Shown in pieces: positions 23,223 through 36,110 of a stretch of 64,000 nucleotides of DNA. The stretch is from Parus major. Lineage: Eukaryota > Chordata > Aves > Passeriformes > Paridae. How positions within the stretch are numbered: the first letter of the stretch is position 1; each line of letters opens with the position of its first letter. The notes beneath the pieces were generated by a model, which did not search any database, had not been told where the DNA came from, and was given only the letters and a program-made list of their open reading frames with translations. The position numbers were made by a program, and so were the translations under genes. The stretch is taken from positions 6,659,433 to 6,723,432 of the forward strand of contig NC_031783.1 of assembly GCF_001522545.3 (NCBI RefSeq), given 5' to 3'.

Positions 23223-26200
23223 TGGAGGCACATGGAAAAGAGCAATGCCCTACGCAGAGAGGGCATTACCATAAACTGCCTCTGCCAAAAGTCTCATCCA
23301 GTCAAGTACTCACTTCTGAAATACTTGGAAGAGAGAACTGCTGGGAACGAGCTGTGGTGCACTCTAGTGGCTCCAAAGTGGGAGGAGATGAGCACAGTGC
23401 TGTGCTGCCAAGCTGCTGGGGCTGCCTCTGGGGTCTGTAGGTAATGAAGATGAAAAAGAACTGAGTTGTATTCGAGGGCTGTGTGTGTGTGAATGCAAAG
23501 TTTAACAATCTAGACACCCAGTGAAAGGCAACTTGGAATTCAGCATTATCCCTCAAGGAAAGGGACACAGGTCTTAGATGGCCATAGAAAACATTGAAAA
23601 TAAAACCTGCAAAGGCCAGAAGCACTGGTGTAGCCGTGCTGCGGAGGCAGAAGTGCCAGTAGTGGTTCTGGCTCTCTGGCTGTGCCTGAGTGGGGCACAG
23701 AGAGCTCAGGGAGTGAGTGACAGCCACCTGAGGTGGAGCTGAAGCAGCAGCACCGGTTTCAGGAAAACTTTCTGGAAAGTTGTGCTGAAATATATACCAT
23801 GAAGCTAATCAATAATTTCTTTCCCAGCTGCTTTAGGCTACTGACACGGTGAATGCTGGACTGTGAACTCCTGTCTCTGTTGTATTTCTTTCCACATGGG
23901 GTAGTTCTGATTCAAAGAATTTAGATCTGTAAGAGCAGCTCACTTTGCATTTTTGCAGACTCTTCTGGGTGAATACTGGCCATATTAGTCAGCAAGTTAT
24001 CTAGAAATAATACCACAAATCAAACTCTTCTGTTATAAATTTATTTGTACAAATTCCTCCCACTCCCATTAAAATCTGGGAGGGTGGGATGGCCTGACTT
24101 TGCTGGTGCTCTGACTCCCTGCAGTTTATCTCATATGTTATTTTACGGGGGGTGGAATTTGGGAAGTGTCAGGAAAAAATGGTAATTTGGAACTAGCAAA
24201 CTTCATCCTGTCCTTATGCTTGGAGCAAAAGTTTGTCTTTCAACCTCAATCCTTTCTTAGTTTATTAAGCTCAGCAGGTTTTGAATGTATAGGGAGTTTC
24301 AGTTAAAATTTAGGCATCTACCTTTCTTAAAGAACTCTGGTCTGTGAAGTGTATGTGAATTCATTGGGATAGGGAACAGGGTTTAGAGAAAGTGCAGGTT
24401 TTTTTCCTCCTGCTGAAAACTCTTGTGCTGCCTGATGTCTGTGCAAATTTCAGCCCAAGTGAGACATTAACCTTGCACTATCCACTGTATTCCTCAATAA
24501 CGCACCAACATCGTGACCCTCAGTGATGGCAGAACTGCAGCCAGCACTTACCCAGCTGACACTCACCAGCAAGTTTAACAGTGCTTCTGACAAGAACATT
24601 GGGCCTGTAAGACCAGAAAACTTTTTCATTTGGCTCATGGCTCCCATTATTTTCCATGTGTTTTTCTCTTTCCCCATCATGCCAGCACACATGCAAACCT
24701 CCTGAACTTTTTACTGGATCTGTGAGTTGAATGGAGCATAGTCAGGGCCATGGGGAGAAAGTTTATGGAATAGCACTGAGCACCATCTGTGCTTGTCTGT
24801 AAAAATGCATTAGGGTTTAAAATGTCAATAATAAATTAATCCAGGTGCTCCAACATAAAAGGTTTACTGCTGTTCTCCTCTGAGAAATCTAATTTTGATG
24901 TTTTACTTGGTAAAATTCTAGATGCTCATGTACAGTGTGTTCTCAGCCTTCTTAGGGATGATTTCTTCCTTTTTCTGCAGTTTATCACTGAAAGCTAATT
25001 TTCATCTATTTGTCTTACAAGTACAACAGTTACCCATCTTGATATTTGCACTGTCTTGTCCCTGTAGTATGAGATTTTCATGACTTTCCTGTCAGGTTTG
25101 TTGCAATCTCTTTTGTGATGGGTAAACCATCTTCACATGCACGGTTCCCAAGCAACCCAGCTCCTCTGAGGCTGGGTTTCCCTGAATCTTCAGGGCATGG
25201 GTGTTCCCAGAGACACAGTTATCTCTCCATTCGCCTCAGCCTGTGCTGTGCTGCTGCTGCGGAAGCTCGACCATCGTGTGAAGATGATTTCTTTTGCAGT
25301 GATGTGAGGTGTTGCAGAAGATAACTGGACATTCTGAGCGAAGTGGGACATTATAAATTCTTATTTGAAAGGGGTATTGGTGCATGTTTGGATGATATGT
25401 TAGCAACACTTGACAATAGAAAGAAAAGCCACAAGAAGGAGCTAGATGAACAGGTACAACAAGAACTTTTAGTTGTGTTTTTGTATTTATGGAGCTCTAT
25501 GTAGGTAAGTGATTGACTACATAATAAATAGGAAAAGATACAATTGGGCCAGAAAAAAGCAGGTAATTTTGAGTTAATACTGTTTGGCTAGGCATAATTT
25601 TAGTGGTATTATTGGTCAAAAGCAAGAAAATAAATTTGAGAAGCTTGAAGCCATCTTTAAGTAGTCTTGGACAATTCATAAAATGCCAAATAATGTTGGA
25701 AGAACAAAGCTGCAAGTTTGGTGTGTTCATTTGGAAATGTTTGAATAAAGAGAACCTGAAATGCCTGTGGCTCAATGGCATAAGGCAGGAGCAGTGTCCT
25801 TGCACCTGAAGGCAGCACTGGTCTCACGGTGTGGTTACATGGTGCACTATTTGGATCTGTACATTGCCAGATGGAGTTAAAAATTAGTTGTCTGCCTGAA
25901 CACTAGACTGCCTAGTTGTCAACTTAGGCAAGCTGTGTATCTCATTCAATGTGATGAAGAGTTTTTGGAACAGAATCCTGTAGTAGAAAAGAAACTACGA
26001 TGAAAGCTGTCAAGTCTTGCTGATTCAGTCTATGACAGGCAGTTTGCAAATGGAAAGGGAGATGAGATATCCTTATAATTCTACTATGTTCTCCAGTTGA
26101 GCTGCGTGACTGAATTCTGAGCTACTCAAGTCACACTTTGTCCTTTAAAATCAAGCATGGATGAGGCAGAGTGCTAGGGTCAAATAAACGGCTATGGAAA

Positions 26201-27360
26201 TTGTGTTAGGAAGAAAATAAAGTTTTCAAGCTTCAACAGAAAATTTTTCTAGAGAAAATAGCAAAAATAAAAAGAGGCCTTCAGATGAGTGGTTGACATT
26301 AAAATGCTTTTTCTCACTTTCTGAGTGCAATACAAAACCACTGAAGTATTAAATACTAAAGTCACTGCAGTCACTGAGTCAGTGAGAGGGGAGCCCTCTG
26401 CACTGCTGTCACCTGTCACAGGCCACACAGAACAAAGGGCCACCTCTGACCAGCAGTAAGAAAGGAAGGAACCTCTGCAGGTGATAAGTAATGGATTTCT
26501 TTACAGAGATTTTGGAACACCACTGACTAAACCTCTGATCATCTCTAGCTGAGCATGGAATTGTGCAGCAACCCCCAAACCTATAACGTATAAACTGTAC
26601 ATGAAAATCCCTAAGGCATTTAGCAGAAAGCCAGCTCATTTATTCATTGCGGCAGCTGTCACACCAACCTGTACTTGGTGTGAGTTACTTGGTTGTTTTG
26701 ATATTGTTAATGTTTTATATTTGAAAGGTTGTTTGACATTAGCATAACAGAAAGTAACTCACTTCAGTTTTTCTGCAGGATATAAATTATGTTTAGCCAC
26801 AATGAACTTTTTGAGGAACCTTGTCACTTGATGCAAGTTTCTGAAATGTGCTGCATGGCTGATGGAAAGCTGAGTATAAAAGTCACATAAAATGTGTAAG
26901 AGTAATACGCTAAATTGTTTGCTGTATTTAAAAGAACCCAAGCCTATGCCAAGGTGTTGCCTTTTCAAATAGAATATGTTTATATTCCTTCCCTGTTTTC
27001 CTGTTCATTTGTGAAACTCCCAGATGGAATAAGAGTTGTACATCAGTTTATAAGTTGAAACCTTCTCCTGCATCATTCCAAACCACCCTTATTGCTTAGC
27101 TCATCAGAAATGTAATTCATGTACCTATAAAAAAGGGTAGCTCTGTTGTAGCTCTGCTTGAAGTGAGTAGGCTGAAAGCAGTGGCACCATGAAGGGTGAG
27201 TCAAAGGAAACTGATCCTTTTGTGTGTTTAATGCTGACAGACCCTCCCCAGGTGCTTGTGTCTGTGCTGTGCCGGAGTACTGCAAGTCAAGGAAGGGGAG
27301 TCATGGTTTTCACTCAGAAGCTATTTCATGCTCTGTGTATAAAGTGTAGGAGAGGATAAC
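23223..27360. other. Non-coding DNA
   Basis: Unique sequence. The 141-codon minus-strand frame at 23302-23727 lies in a mildly G+C-rich patch and matches no protein I know. There is a 9-bp-arm hairpin at 26659-26683 (TCACACCAA / TTGGTGTGA), within chance expectation. No gene is supported. Confidence 0.5.
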
Positions 27361-27419
27361 ATCCCAACCTCTGATGAGGTTAATTGTTAGAACTATCCCA
27401 ACCTGTATCATAAGGTTAA
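27361..27419 (+). repeat. Diverged two-copy tandem, period about 34 bp
   Basis: ATCCCAACCT...GAGGTTAA (27361-27383) recurs as ATCCCAACCT...AAGGTTAA (27395-27419). This is a small local duplication, not a known family. Confidence 0.5.
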
Positions 27420-28354
27420 GTATATGAGCTAGTATCAAAAGTCTAATACTTTAGTTTAGAAACTAATAATTGTGAAATAGGGATAGAAAAAAGCAGGTGT
27501 CACATTTTATATGGGCAGTGTTGTTCCACATTAGATATCTACATCCACCTACATTCTTCAAATACATAAAGATGAAAAAAGATTGATTAGATGTTTTTCT
27601 CAGTACAAGTCTAGCAGCACACTTTCATGCTAACTCTAAGTGCTGCTCCAAGACATTCTCAGAAAACTGTGAAATCTTGGAATATATTACTAAATCACAG
27701 TGGTTATGTTTACAGTGTAAATTCCAGTTAACTTGACATTATGTCCTTCCTGACAGTTGGCTGACAGTAAAACTTACCTGCAATTACTTCTGACAGTGGT
27801 GTTAGCTGACTGATACAGTGACCTTTGGAACACTTGATCAAAGAAATCCCATTAAGATTATTAGAGACAGCCTTTGCAGCCCCAAACCAAACCCACCGAA
27901 ATGTAAAATTTGTTATTTAAATGCATGATCCTTGTCTCACTTTGGTTTACAGTTTTTAATCTTCTGTGACATACAGAAACACTGTGCTCTGGTGACAGAA
28001 TATTCCCTTGCCAGAAACCTAATGAAGAAAGATGGGGTTGCAAAATTGCAAACTAAACATAAACAAATTACCAAATAACTGAAAGTAGTCAACTACCAAT
28101 TTCTGCATCTAATTCACCAGAGTTTTAAAACTTCCTTAAACTTAATCGTGCTTACCTGATTTCTTTTCCATACTTGCTCAGGATTATTAATATTAAATAC
28201 TCTCATCATCAATGGGAATTTAGATATGGAGCAGAAGTTATGTCCCACTGGATTCTGTATCCAAATTTTTAACCAGTGTCTAATAGATTTTATTTCTATT
28301 TATTTTTTATGAAACTTTTTATTATTAATAGTGTTCTCAAAATAAGCTAATGAA
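27420..28354. other. AT-rich non-coding DNA
   Basis: I see nothing recognisable in this stretch. Confidence 0.55.
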
Positions 28355-28480
28355 CTGTAATCGATTTGCATAATTATGAAGACTGATAATTTATTCATGG
28401 CCATGGCAGACAGAATGAAGGATTGGCATTAATTCTGCCAGCAGTTCGCTGAGAATACACACTGCTCTGCACTCTGTTTT
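28355..28480. promoter_or_regulatory. Candidate conserved non-coding element
   Basis: A non-repetitive patch carries an ATCGAT at 28359-28364, a perfect POU octamer ATTTGCAT (28364-28371) running directly into ATAATTATG, and further TAAT words downstream. This clustering of POU and homeodomain-type sites is typical of vertebrate developmental enhancers. Whether it is conserved or active cannot be told from one sequence. Confidence 0.25.
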
Positions 28481-30574
28481 GAGGCTTTCAGTGGGACAAA
28501 AATAGAGGAAAATTCAACTTAGCAGAAGTGTCCTATTTGAAATATTTTGTAAAATAGTCCTGAAATAATTCTGAAATTGAAACTATATAGATTTGATTTA
28601 AAAGCTGTTGAAATGTAAGAAATAGCATATCCTGCCAGCAGGTGTGTTCTGGGTGCTGGTGACTAGGGCAGAAATAATTTTTTCACTACTGACATTAATC
28701 AGGTACTTTTTCACCCCATTCAGAACAAACCTTTGTCTACAGCTCTACAGTGAGGATATGAAAGCAAATGCAGCACACAGTGAGCAATATGTTTCCTGAA
28801 ACTACTTTTATGTTCTTGCATCAGGTGATAAATGGGACTGATTCTTACAGAGTGTCAGAACACAGGGACATTTCAGGGGCCCTCAGGAAGGGTGTGGATC
28901 TAGTGGCACTGAATTGAAAATAACAATGTTTTGCTCCTTTTTTCCACCTTCCTTTTTAACATTGGATAACTTCAGTCATCATATTCTCCATGTATTATCA
29001 GAGGAAGGCCAACAGTTTATAGCAGTCAGTGCTCTCAGCCAATGCAACCCTCACTGCTGAGTCCAAATTGCCCTGTGCCCACTCCTCAGACAACTTGGCA
29101 GTGACTTGAAATTCAACACTGTTATTTTCTAAAGAAGAGATGTAAAGCCATGAATTCTCAGAAACTGTGCGCTCTAACAAATACATGAAATATTCCCTAT
29201 CCAGGGGGTTGACACTTGAAATATGTAATCTGTAGTGAGAGCTCATGAGTTTTGGGGGGACACATGTTCCCTGTCAGGTAATTTCCCTTTGAGTTGTTGT
29301 TCAGTGAGACACATTTAGTGCTTGGAATGAATCTAAGTTATGGCCTGAAGTTTGCTGTGTGTGAACATTTATGAGTGACCTTTTTGCTCATACATCTTCT
29401 CAAGCAGCACTGAGAGTAGGGAGAGGCTTGCTCTAAGACCTATTGTATTTCAGATTTACAGCGTGTGCAGTGCTGGGATTTGCTCAGCAATAAACAATTG
29501 GGCAAACTGAAACAGAGATGCTCAATGTGCTGAGAAAACATAATGATAAAAAGTGTGGTGTATAGGGAACTTTCATCTTGATGATAGCCAGAAATGTGCA
29601 GGAGAAAGCAATTTTCATCCTTTGTTAGAGAAAATGAAGCTGCAAATTTAGACTCTGAAACTGAACAAGATTACTTCAGAGATGTTCAGCTTGGGAATTA
29701 TTTTCTAGGTTGCACAAGAAAAAACAGTGGCAGTGACAACAGTAGTGGCTTTTTTTGTTGTTGTGATTCTTGGTACCATGAAGTTCTAAAGTATTACTAA
29801 AAGTTTATTTTTTTTCCTTTAACAAAGTAAGACATTCCAGATCAGATAATAACTAATATTCTGTGATATTTGGGAAAAATCTGGATTTCATTTTCAATAT
29901 GACATGTTACAGACGATAGCTGGAGACTGTGTTAATTTTCATTCTAATCTGTCCCTAAATATAGAGGCAAGTTATATTCCTTGCTAAATTCATGTTTTGC
30001 AGGTACAAGTGGTATAAGCCACAGCTGCAGCTTTGCCTTCAAGTCAGATGAAATGGTCATTCTCCTTTTTCTTTTTTTTCTTTTTAATTGCTTCAAGGTC
30101 TACCTGAAAAGAAATCTTTCAGTTACAAAAGAAAATGACATTCTGACCTATTTCTCCTCCCCCTTCAATTGTCAGCATTTGTACATCTCCAAATAGGTGC
30201 TGCACAGGCTTTCAGAACTCAAATAACTCCTAGCGGAATAACCTACAGAGATTAAAGTGGAGCTAGGAATATTTGTGGGTTTTCTTCTTCACTTTGCAGG
30301 AGTTCCTCCTCTCAGAGTTATGCTGATTATAATTTTAGGGTGTTCAAGGGCCTTGAAATGAGTAAGGTTTAAATTGTTTTGTTTAATAATACACAGCAGT
30401 GCACACTGGTTCATTTTTCTTGCTACATAATAAAAAGATTAAGCTGATCAGAGTAATACTAAATCAGAAGACCTTGTGAGCTGCTGGACTAAAGTGGCTG
30501 CAGTTCTGCTGCTCTAACACGGGATCTGTGTGTCTCTCTGAGTACTGAGTTGGAGAGAAATGTGTCCTGGATCT
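28481..30574. other. Non-coding DNA
   Basis: Unique sequence. The minus-strand 82-codon frame at 28998-29246 has a protein-like composition but no family I recognise and no convincing splice context. The rest is AT-rich. Confidence 0.45.
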
Positions 30575-30619
30575 GACTGGGACAGTTAATTTTCTTCCCA
30601 GTAGCTGGTAGAGTGCTGG
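30575..30619 (+). mobile_element. Short fragment resembling the 5' end of a bird ERVL-type LTR
   Basis: The stretch CTGGGACAGTTAATTTTCTT followed by CCCAGTAGCTGGTAGAGTGCTG resembles, from memory, the beginning of a common bird ERVL-type LTR. The match stops after about 45 bp, and no other LTR part is seen nearby. It is either a deeply eroded solo LTR or a chance resemblance. Confidence 0.4.
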
Positions 30620-33600
30620 GGAGGCACAGGAATCTTCCTGTGTTCAGTTCCTTCCCAGAGACACTGAGAAAAGGGGAGTTGCTGGATATGTTCAGTGTTG
30701 AAAGTGACAGCAAGAGTTCATACTGGAATGCTCATACACTGGAGGCAGGAGCTCTATGCCAAAGTGGGAAGACAGTTTAAATTTGGAAAGGTTTAGATAA
30801 TTATTTTTTTTCTAAATTATAAGCAGCACTTAATTATCAATATTAAGAGAGAGGGTTATCTTTAAGTTCATGTCATGTGGGAAAATGTTACTGACTCCAA
30901 ATATGTCAAGAAAAGTTCACTCTTTACAGGGTAGTACACATCCAATATTCTTAAAAATGTGAGAAGAAGCTGGCCCAGAACTGAATTGTGAAGACTTATC
31001 AGTTTAAAGCCAAAAGAGTAAATTACAGGGTACTTGCCTTACACCCTTTTTAAAGAAATCTGCCTCTCTTTTTTGAATTTATTTTCATTTCTTTGTGGAC
31101 AACTAGTGAATTTACTCATCTCTTCTATTCCAGTTGCTCCTTTCTTCCTCAACTGTTCCTGAAAAACAAATTGACAAAAGGAATCAAAACAAGTCTCCAA
31201 ATTAACTCTTCTACACTTGGAGGCAAGCAGCAACTGTGCAGTCCATCATGATACTGATTTTTGTTTGCAGATTAACTCTCAACCCACACATCTGCTTGGT
31301 TTAAGCTGTCTTCCTGTTCCATCCACAGGGAAGCAATTGAGAAGCAGAAAAACCTAACATAAAGAAAATTAGAAAGGTTTTCAGAAGGGCTGAAGCTGCT
31401 ATGTTTTTGGTTAAATTTCCTTTATGTTTTCACAGTTTTTGGGAAATTTGAATGCTTAGGAAAACAAGGTTTTGCAGTAAATTCCAGAGTTAAAAAACCA
31501 TCCCAGATGCAGTCAGATATTCTCAGGAATGTCCAATAAATGATAGATACTAATTACAATTTCTGCTATAAACTTGAGGATTAAAGAATGAGCTATCAGT
31601 AACCCCAGATTTGGTTTGTGTGAGGTTGGTTGACCCTGTCTGCTAAGCTTGGCAATATATACAGGTGTTATCACTGCTCTGTGAACTATTAGAACTTCCT
31701 TAATGCCATCAATTAATCACATTAGTGCTTTAATGCCCTTGAATGACATCTTTCAACTTGCAGAAACTTTGTGTTATGGATTTTGTTGAAGTAGGAAATA
31801 TTTTTATGGTATTTTCTCTTTAGCTACCCTTTTAACCTTCTCAAGCAATTTAGAGTACATATCTTGTGATAACTCAATTTCCTGTCTTAATTGCACATCG
31901 TTACTTCCTGAGATGGGGTGAGCATGCTGAAAATACAAATTTTCCACTTCAGTATCCTGTCTGGAGAGGAATGGGGCTTTGAGGGGTGGGCTTTGGAAGA
32001 GCTCTAAACAAACAAGGGAGTCACAGGAGAAGCATAATAAAATGTAGTCCTAATTTTTCAACTTTTCTTTCCAGAAAGAATTGCTTAGGAGTGTCTTGTG
32101 AAATATTTTTGAGTTCTAGAAAGGTTTTAGTTTGATATGCCATAAATATGAGGGACCTTTTGGGTGCACTGAGAGTGCTTGCTTTATGCCTGTCCTCTGT
32201 CAATCACTTTAAAGCTACTAGGAAATATCCAATGGATGATAATTTTTCTGACACACAGGTAAAGATCAATATTAGTGAACTATGAAGTTCAACTTAATTT
32301 TACAGAAGTCCTCAAGTATCAGTAAGACACCTGTCATGGATACAGTCAAGCTGAACAGAGGTTTTAGTGGTGATACAACTGAATACAACATACTCAGTTA
32401 CTCTCTCTTCCCATTTTGTGCTGATTTTGTTTTCTTGCTGAAAATGATCATAATAGGTCAAATTCCCCCATTTGAATTTGATGGTTGAGGAAGCCCTTGA
32501 GTCTAGTAGGGGAATTTCTGGAGGGAAGTCCTGGAAGAATCTGCAACAGGCTTCTAGAAAGCCTGACTGCTTTTGATGAGACAAAAGGCTTCCCCCATGG
32601 TGCTCTGCAACACTAGGTAAATTTACCTTGTCCCCTATAGGTCAGGGCCCTTTGCCTTGCCCCTGTGCTACCTCTGTACCCTGGACTGTCTCCTGACCCC
32701 TGAGACGTTGCAGGAAATTCTTGGTCTTTTGTCACTGGAACCCTTTGGTGGGGCTGCAATGAACCACTCTGGAATGCTACACTGGAGACCCTCTGCTGAA
32801 CTATCCCTGCTGTGTGTGAGTTTTGGATACAGTGACTGCCTGTGCCAACCAGAGGGGCTTTCTCAAGAGACACTCTGGAGTGGTAGCAGTAACAATATCC
32901 ATTTTTTCACACTGCAACAGATGGTTATTTGAAACATTTTATCATATTCTTAATAAGGAAAGTCCCAAGATTATTCACTTATCCCTCATTTATTTCCTGC
33001 TTTCGCTTCCTTCCTAAGTGAAGACAGTATTCTCACTTTTTTTGGTCCAGTTTTTCAGCAGTGATTTTCTTTGTTTCCCGTTTTGTCTGCTGTAGTCAGC
33101 TCTTGCCCTTAGTACCCTATGGGGCCCTGTATTTGCAGTGCTTCACTATGGGAGCAGTTTTTTGTTTGGTTTGGTTTCTGGCTCTTTTTTTCCCCTTCCT
33201 GTCTTTCAACATGCACACAATAGTCAAACTTTGGTTCATGGTGTTGGCTTTTGAGCATGTTGCCTCCATAGAAAAATTACCAAAAGGCAGAAAATGGAGG
33301 TGATTCTTTGGAAAAAGAAATATTCGGAAGGATAGGAGTTAGGCTTCCTGCATCCCTCTCCTGGGTGTCTGTCCACTAGGAAAATGTGGTCTGCAGGATT
33401 GTTTGTACATCGTACACTAAACTGTGTGTTTTGTCCTGTATTTTATGCTGAATGAAGAGCCAATATCTACTAAAAGGCTCTTGGAAATCCCATTGTAAAG
33501 AGAAAATGTGTATTCTCTGAGCAAATAGGAGTAATCATTTCATCCCTGAGCTTATGTTCCTTCTCATTTTTGCTGTTCAAAAAATATTCATGGACGCTGT

Positions 33601-35718
33601 ACAGACAAGGGGGGTAAATAGATAAATCTAAGTGGATGAAGTCTAACTGTGGTCAGGTGATTGCAGTGCTTGGATAATATCCTCTGCGAAAGGAAATGAA
33701 TTTTTATTGATATTTACACATGATCTCAGCACAGAATCTTTTGCCATCATTTCAGGAGCCTGCTATAAACTGATGGTACAGTAAAACAGAACTATTAGTT
33801 CTGTATTTAGAAACTAATGTATGTGACAAAAGTCCAGTAAACATTTAGTAAAATGAAATTATTTGCTATTTGAGCTTGGAGTTTTAGCAGCTGAATGTGT
33901 GAGTTTGTCTGTAAAGGTTGTAGTAGCCACCAGGTGCCCAGCAAAGAGTCTCAGCACTTCAGGATGAACATACACTGAGCAAGTCTGTCCTCAGAGGATG
34001 AGCCTTTTGCTCTGGGCTTCAGTCTGCTGAGGAAAAGTGAGATTTGGGTGATACTGTTCTCTCTTGAAGAGTAGGTCTCTACATTTAATCTCAGCGCCTT
34101 CATTCCCTTCATAAATAATGGACAGGCCTTTCATCTCATCTGAAAGCTGACATCTAAAACAGCTGAGGTGAGTACCAGGCTCCGGTTCATGGACTTCAGA
34201 AGGAAACAAGATGAGCTTGCTCTAAGGTATCCAAGTGTGTGGGAGAAGACTGTGCCAAAAGTCTAAAATAAAAAGGGATTATAGAAATTGAAATTAATTA
34301 ACACTAAGTTTGTGGGGTCAGTATCTGGGAATTCAGGTCCATTTCTAAGCAGAATTAATCATGGCACCAAGTGCAACTGTGTGGTTGTTGGACAGTTGAA
34401 GGGAAGGGTACCCAAGTCTGTGCTAATAGAAGACAGGAGTGCCTTCAGTTCCTTTTTCTACATTTTTTTGTCTCTGTTCTGTGTCCTCAAGGTCAAAAAT
34501 TAAGTCAACTGAGTAGGAAGTGCTGGCTTGCCAGATCTTCTGGTTACCTCTAAGGAGATGGTATTGAGTTTGAAATGTTTTGGAAGGGAGAAAAATGCAT
34601 GGTACATCTGTAATTTGTTCATGTTCTAAAACACCTTCCTAGTAAAGTTTTATTTCAGGTGATGGAGATGTAGCTTAGAGTAATGTTTGCTCTGAAATCA
34701 TTTATGCAATAACTTATCCCAGCAGTTATTGTAAAGAAGCAAAAAATCCCCATAAGTGTGGCACAAGCCAAGAGAGTAGGATATTTTCATTATGGATAGT
34801 TTGGGTTATTTATGTCCCCCCCAAATGAAGCACATAGTGTTATTAAATAACTCTACATTAAGTCAATTGGTAAAATTCCCACTGAATCAAGGTTCACTGT
34901 GTTCAAATGATTCCCGACAAGCAGGGAGGATACACTGGCTGTGCAGTCTGATCTGGAATTGCTTCATCTTATGGCTTGGATAATGAGATATTGATTTTTC
35001 ACAGAGCTGGCCATGTTCGAGAAAAAATGAGAGACTCAGTTGCAATTATGAAAGGCATTTACATTTGAAAGTGGAAAAAGGTTTTCTTTCTGGTTAGCAG
35101 ATGATATATTTTAGCCAAGTCTTTCTCACTGTTGTCAGGATTTGATACAAAGAAAAATAAAACTGAAAACAAAAAGATACTATCAAGTATAAATGTTCCT
35201 ATTTTCATAAGTGGTACTTAAAAGATGTCTTCTAACTATTTTGCAGGAAAGATAAACGGAGTCTGTTAAATACTTAATGTCTCTCAGCTCCAGCCGTAAG
35301 TCACAGGGACTTTGCACAAAATCCTAGCAACCCTCTCTGGTTTCAGCAGCTCTGAGCAATCTTTTCAGCTGACCTACAATGGCAGAAACAGCAGAAAACA
35401 TAACCTTCGAGATGCTCTTTTCTTATTACAAGCATAACGTTATTCATTCCTAAACTCAGTTGTCTACTTTCACTAAAATCAAACACTCTCTCCTTAGGCA
35501 TGGACCTTTGACAGTCTTTCTTGAGATTTGATGGATGGGAGCAGAGAGCCTGCAGGAGAGCTGTGAGGCTCCAGGCTGAGGGAGTGTGGGATCCTGCTGT
35601 ACTGAGGCTTCCAGGGTTGAAATTACTTCTCTCCACATTGATGTTGAGCCATTGCTTTGCATTTGTGAAGCAAACAGTGTCAGCAGCACTGAACACTGAG
35701 CAAACAAATACGCAACAA
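30620..35718. other. Non-coding DNA
   Basis: Unique sequence. 32600-32890 is G+C-richer, with open frames on both strands and no recognisable protein; it may be an old LTR-like remnant. 33990-34210 holds a 72-codon minus-strand frame and, on plus, a strong donor-like CTGAG/GTGAGT at 34167/34168. No gene is supported. Confidence 0.45.
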
Positions 35719-35759
35719 TGGAACACTGTTCAGTTTAGCATTACTGAACAGTGGTTCCA
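35719..35759. repeat. Imperfect inverted repeat, 15-16-bp arms
   Basis: TGGAACACTGTTCAG (35719-35733) faces CTGAACAGTGGTTCCA (35744-35759). The arms pair completely except for one extra base in the right arm, around a 10-bp spacer. It ends 40 bp before the minus-strand CR1. It could be a fossil of a short palindromic element or simply local. Confidence 0.7.
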
Positions 35760-35798
35760 CAGTGGTGCATCTCTGTGTTTCCTTTCTGTCCTTCCAGG

Positions 35799-36110
35799 GA
35801 ATTATAGAATGGCCTGGGTGGGAACAGACCTTAAAAACCATCCACCCTGCCTTGGGCAGGGACACCTTCACTATCCCAGTTTGCTCAAAACCCCATCCAT
35901 CCTTGAGTATTTCCAGAGATGGGGCATCCACAGCTTCTCTGAGCAACCTGTGCCAGGGCCTCACCACCCTCACCATCGAGAATTTCTTCCCAACATCCAA
36001 TCTACACCTGTCTTCTCCCAACTAAAAGCCATTACCTTTGTCCTATCATTAGAAGCTCTTGTTAAAAGTCCCTCTCCAGCTTCCTTGGAGTCCCCACTTG
36101 TAATGTGGTG
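35799..36110 (-). mobile_element. CR1 LINE, 3' terminal ~310 bp
   Basis: Read on plus, it starts with the antisense CR1 tail (ATTATAGAATGGCCTGGG). It continues through GGGCAGGGACACCTTCACTA, GATGGGGCATCCACAGCTTC, CTCACCACCCTCACC, GAATTTCTTCCCAACATCCA and AAAGTCCCTCTCCAGCTTCC, the canonical antisense order of the CR1 3' region. It is 5'-truncated, as nearly all CR1 copies are. A long plus-strand frame (35521-36210) runs across it and is an artefact of the antisense CR1. Divergence is moderate. Confidence 0.93.

Noticed and set aside
23302..23727. 141-codon minus-strand open frame
   Set aside because: It lies in a mildly G+C-rich patch, has no recognisable domain and no splice or start context. 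It is consistent with chance.
26659..26683. Hairpin with 9-bp arms
   Set aside because: Several stems of this size are expected by chance in 64 kb.
32600..32890. Possible degraded LTR or gene fragment
   Set aside because: G+C-richer, but no duplication, terminal TG/CA, polyadenylation signal or known protein was found.
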